From an uncultured Hungatella sp. (lineage in GTDB: Bacteria > Bacillota > Clostridia > Lachnospirales > Lachnospiraceae): a stretch of DNA of 8,025 nt. The first letter of the stretch is position 1. Each line of letters opens with the position of its first letter. The stretch covers positions 1 through 8,025 of the forward strand of contig CAJUFP010000167.1 in NCBI GenBank assembly GCA_910585645.1, given 5' to 3'. The position numbers and the translations under genes are program-made. This document shows, in pieces, positions 6,801 to 8,025 of the stretch. The notes under the pieces were generated by a model. The model made no database searches. It was given only the letters and a program-made list of their open reading frames with translations, and had not been told where the DNA came from.

Positions 6801-7884
6801 GGCATGTACCTTAAAGAAAAATGTCCTGAAGCGGAAGATGGAGCTGGACGGCCTGGGGGAGGAGCTACGGGTGCTGTACGTGGCCATGACCAGGGCAAAG
6901 GAGAAGCTGATCATGACAGGTACGGACCGGTTTCTGGACAAGAAGCTGGATCGGTGGCGTCAGAAGACCTGGACCGGAAGGCAGATCCCCTACACCATCC
7001 TGGCCACGGCTTCTTCGTATCTGGACTGGATACTGATGTGCCGGCCTGATAAGAGCCCTCTGTTTTCTGTGGACATGATCCCGGTGGAAAGCCTGGTGGG
7101 CCAGGCTGTGGCCCGAAGGATCGAGAGGGAGGTGTCTGAGGATGAGTTAAAGAACCTTGATTTGGATATTTCCTATGATGATGGGATGGAGCGGCTTCTG
7201 ACAGAGCGGCTTTCCTTTCAGTATCCTTATGAGGCGGACATTGACCTGCACACCAAGATATCTGTGTCCCAGTTAAAGAAACAGGGGCAGGATATTGATG
7301 ATAAAAACAGTCTGTTCCAGCCTTTGATTCCGGAGTTTTTAAAGGAGGAGGGGGAGAAGAGGGAGCCTGGCGGAGCTGTGAGGGGAAGCGCCTACCACCG
7401 GGTCCTGGAGCTTATAGACCTTCCTGCCATGGCAAAGGAGGAGGATGTGAGACAGTGGATCCGTCAGGCCTGCGGGGAGGGACGGATAGCCAGGGATGCC
7501 GCTGACATGGTAAGCGGGGAAAAGATCTGGAGGTTTCTTCAGAGTCCCATGGGAAAGCGCATGAGTCTTGCCCAGAAGGAGGGGCGGCTTCACCGGGAGC
7601 AGCAGTTTGTCATGGGAATACCGGCCCGGGACATGGGACTTGGAAGTTCCCGGGAGCTGGTGCTGATCCAGGGAATCATCGACGCCTGGATGGAGGAGGA
7701 GGACGGCCTTGTGCTCGTTGACTACAAGACGGACCGAATCGGAAAAGGACAGGAGGAACTTTTGGCAAAACGGTACCAGGTGCAGCTGGATTACTATAAA
7801 CGGGCTTTGGAGCAGATGGTAAAAAGGCCGGTGAAGGAGCGGGTGATCTATTCTTTGACTTTGCAGAAGGAGATCTTGGTGTGA
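3817..7884 (+). CDS. addA: ATP-dependent helicase/nuclease subunit AddA (RexA)
   Basis: This is the motor subunit of AddAB, a 3'-5' superfamily 1A helicase fused to a RecB-family nuclease. From ATG 3817 it has 1355 residues (1357 from ATG 3811), against about 1232 in B. subtilis. In order: Q motif WTPKQQ near 3-8; Walker A AAAGSGKT 22-29; TIDSFC 100-105; DFNDL 358-362; Walker B DEYQD 397-401; motif III VGDVKQ 426-431; motif IV LRQNFRSR near 481-488; motif V SIHKSKGLEF 945-954; motif VI LYVAMTRAKEKL 1020-1031. The nuclease has H1194, D1289, D1302/K1304 (DYK) and Q1321/Q1323 before Y1326. All catalytic positions are present. Most of the extra length is a charged, Trp-containing insertion at about 702-829, between helicase motifs IV and V. 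It contains 14-residue repeats and A-rich codons unlike the rest of the gene. The start overlaps addB by 50 bases, so the two subunits are probably made in step. Confidence 0.97.
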   Translation: MKWTPKQQEVINARGCNLLVSAAAGSGKTAVLVERILHLICDEENPVDIDRLLVMTFTSAAAGEMRERILKAIEEKLAENPAQEHLQVQAALVHRAQITTIDSFCLSLIRDHFNLLDIDPAFRVGDEGELMLLRGDVMEEMLEEYYEKDDPVFSQFVENYAAGKSDSGIEDYIMQVYTFSQSNPFPQEWLDQCRRELLEMNEEELDGTPWMKFLLEDVRGQAGEWAEQLTEAMEACGQEGGPYMYLPTLQAELELVRTIGAAKDYGTLYHALQNAEFGRMAAARGKTIDPEKKEYAAAARDRVKKAVKAMAERYGSQSPQEAVEELAGSRDVVLKLLELAGEFHRRYQEAKRDKNIVDFNDLEHEALRVLVKREDKNLSYTPVADELSKRYAEILVDEYQDSNDVQETLIKSLSAERFGRPNVFMVGDVKQSIYKFRLARPELFMNKYECYEDYGAEKDPAKNQDRAEAEGESVRGKKIELRQNFRSRASVLDSVNQVFFQIMTRNLGNIQYTDNVALHAGASFAQTEDQAGTPTELLLVDTGAKAMGPNDEELEDYTSREIEARLIASRIRELTDPKTGLSVWDKEAGCYRLARYGDMVILLRSLTGWTDSFLNVLTQEDIPAFAETGTGYFDTIEVETILAMLAVIDNPIQDIPLAAVLKSPVADMDEEELAWLMAAWKHAPEKGQDRGIYGALRLALLGSEQREAQAAQETAAEMWDESWQEPDGDPEKESGEEEWEKKGKIQKKNPEMWEYKSETEHKNGNLWEMDDNDQTKTGGRREAGHIDQSETGKRGENFQSPIRKTDAMWEDSQIDWERSQKEWGELAELVGMPEETARSIHKKCRAFACLLSGLQSQAAYVPIHELIHRVYLQTGYYDYVSAMPAGEVRKANLDMLIEKASAYEKTSYKGLFHFIRYIERLKKYDTDFGEATAAGKSQDMVRVMSIHKSKGLEFPIVFLAGMGKAFNKQDIRGKLLIDADLGIGADHLNVDTRVKACTLKKNVLKRKMELDGLGEELRVLYVAMTRAKEKLIMTGTDRFLDKKLDRWRQKTWTGRQIPYTILATASSYLDWILMCRPDKSPLFSVDMIPVESLVGQAVARRIEREVSEDELKNLDLDISYDDGMERLLTERLSFQYPYEADIDLHTKISVSQLKKQGQDIDDKNSLFQPLIPEFLKEEGEKREPGGAVRGSAYHRVLELIDLPAMAKEEDVRQWIRQACGEGRIARDAADMVSGEKIWRFLQSPMGKRMSLAQKEGRLHREQQFVMGIPARDMGLGSSRELVLIQGIIDAWMEEEDGLVLVDYKTDRIGKGQEELLAKRYQVQLDYYKRALEQMVKRPVKERVIYSLTLQKEILV
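5992..6285 (+). repeat. Degenerate 42-nt (14-residue) tandem repeat inside addA
   Basis: From 6034 the protein divides into six 14-residue units, residues 740-823 counted from ATG 3817. Every unit starts with Glu. Those ending at 753, 767, 809 and 823 end in Trp, as does the preceding segment at 739, and one more Trp sits at the half-unit (816). All six of these tryptophans share the same position modulo seven. Two adjacent units (6118-6159 and 6160-6201) match at about 29 of 42 bases and encode DQTKTG and DQSETG at the same offset. The segment 5992-6033 is a possible, more diverged unit. The DNA is visibly richer in A (AAA, GAA, AAT, ATA codons) than the flanks. Function is unknown; a flexible or helical surface insertion is likely. 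Confidence 0.6.
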
Positions 7885-8025
7885 AGTGGGAGGGGAGGGG
7901 ATTTCCGTTTAATTGAGTGTGCAATGGGCGGGGATTGTCGTGAGGCCAGGCAGAGAAGGAGAGATGTCCCGTCCGGGTTCAGATATGCCAAGCATTTCGA
8001 TGAGCCCTTAAAGCGGGAACCAGTC
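7885..8025. other. Downstream intergenic segment without a recognised gene or terminator
   Basis: No stem with a following T tract is visible after the addA stop, so transcription may continue beyond the window or end further on. A frame from ATG 7923 stays open for 34 codons to the window edge, but it has no good ribosome site and I do not recognise its product. Another ATG at 7963 gives only 15 codons and has an AAGGAG just two bases upstream, too close. The right half holds a nested palindrome, listed separately. Confidence 0.5.
7966..8017. repeat. Nested imperfect palindrome near the right edge
   Basis: Three stems nest. TCCCG 7966-7970 pairs with CGGGA 8013-8017. GGGTTCA 7974-7980 pairs with TGAGCCC 8000-8006, with one G-T wobble. 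ATGC 7984-7987 pairs with GCAT 7991-7994 around a three-base loop. There is no T tract on either side. Nine bases, GTTCAGATA at 7976-7984, also occur at 16-24 in the upstream structured element. It may be part of another intergenic repeat or RNA cut by the window end. Confidence 0.35.

Noticed and set aside
297..7884. Apparent excess of AGCGG (the B. subtilis Chi sequence) on the plus strand over its complement
   Set aside because: By eye there are roughly two dozen copies on the plus strand and fewer than ten on the minus. However, the codon pairs GAG-CGG and AAG-CGG explain this in Glu/Arg-rich proteins, and the Chi of this organism is unknown.
7963..8010. Fifteen-codon frame with an AAGGAG upstream
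   Set aside because: The ribosome site is only two bases from the ATG, the product is very short, and it overlaps the palindrome.
1..8025. CRISPR array, tRNA, rRNA, insertion-sequence transposase or toxin-antitoxin genes
   Set aside because: I looked on both strands and saw no regularly spaced direct repeats, tRNA-like cloverleaf or such proteins. Nearly all the window is occupied by addB and addA.

Overview
The window holds one operon-like pair of large genes, addB and addA. They encode the two subunits of the AddAB (RexBA) helicase-nuclease, the Firmicute counterpart of RecBCD. Together the two genes fill about 7.6 of the 8.0 kb, both on the + strand and overlapping by 50-56 bases. The protein sequences are of the Gram-positive/clostridial AddAB type. 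GC-rich codon use (GAG, CTG, CGG, GCC), strong Shine-Dalgarno sites and a perfect TATAAT box suggest a fairly GC-rich Clostridia member, most likely a Lachnospiraceae gut species. I could not determine the species.

Layout. Positions 1-296 are upstream intergenic DNA. The first ~147 bases are densely packed with inverted repeats and are bounded by a 12-bp imperfect terminal inverted repeat (11-22 / 134-145), so they look like a small MITE-like or structured-RNA repeat. A clear sigma-A promoter (TTGAAC, 17 bp, TATAAT; 202-230) follows, then a leader of about 60 nt with a small hairpin, the addB ribosome binding site and ATG 297. addB covers 297-3866. addA probably starts at ATG 3817 (possibly 3811), inside the 3' end of addB, and ends at 7884. 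The last 141 bases contain no recognisable gene or T-tract terminator. They do contain a nested imperfect palindrome (7966-8017) and a short reading frame open to the window edge.

Function. AddA has all the expected superfamily 1A helicase motifs and a C-terminal RecB-family nuclease with H, D, D and K in place. AddB has a Walker A loop, a helicase-like body and a second nuclease domain with its own H/D/D/K set. It also has the four cysteines of the 4Fe-4S 'staple', whose spacing matches B. subtilis AddB. Both subunits therefore look fully functional: the complex should unwind and resect double-strand ends until Chi, then load RecA.

Unusual features. Each subunit carries an in-frame low-complexity insertion built from degenerate tandem repeats. 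AddB has about five hexapeptide (18-nt) units, rich in Thr/Ser/Gly/Ala. AddA has an approximately 128-residue charged insertion containing about six 14-residue (42-nt) units, each starting with Glu and often ending in Trp, in A-rich DNA with an A8 run. I know of no description of these repeats. They and the structured upstream element are the observations most worth following up. I found no evidence of a wholly new multi-gene system.
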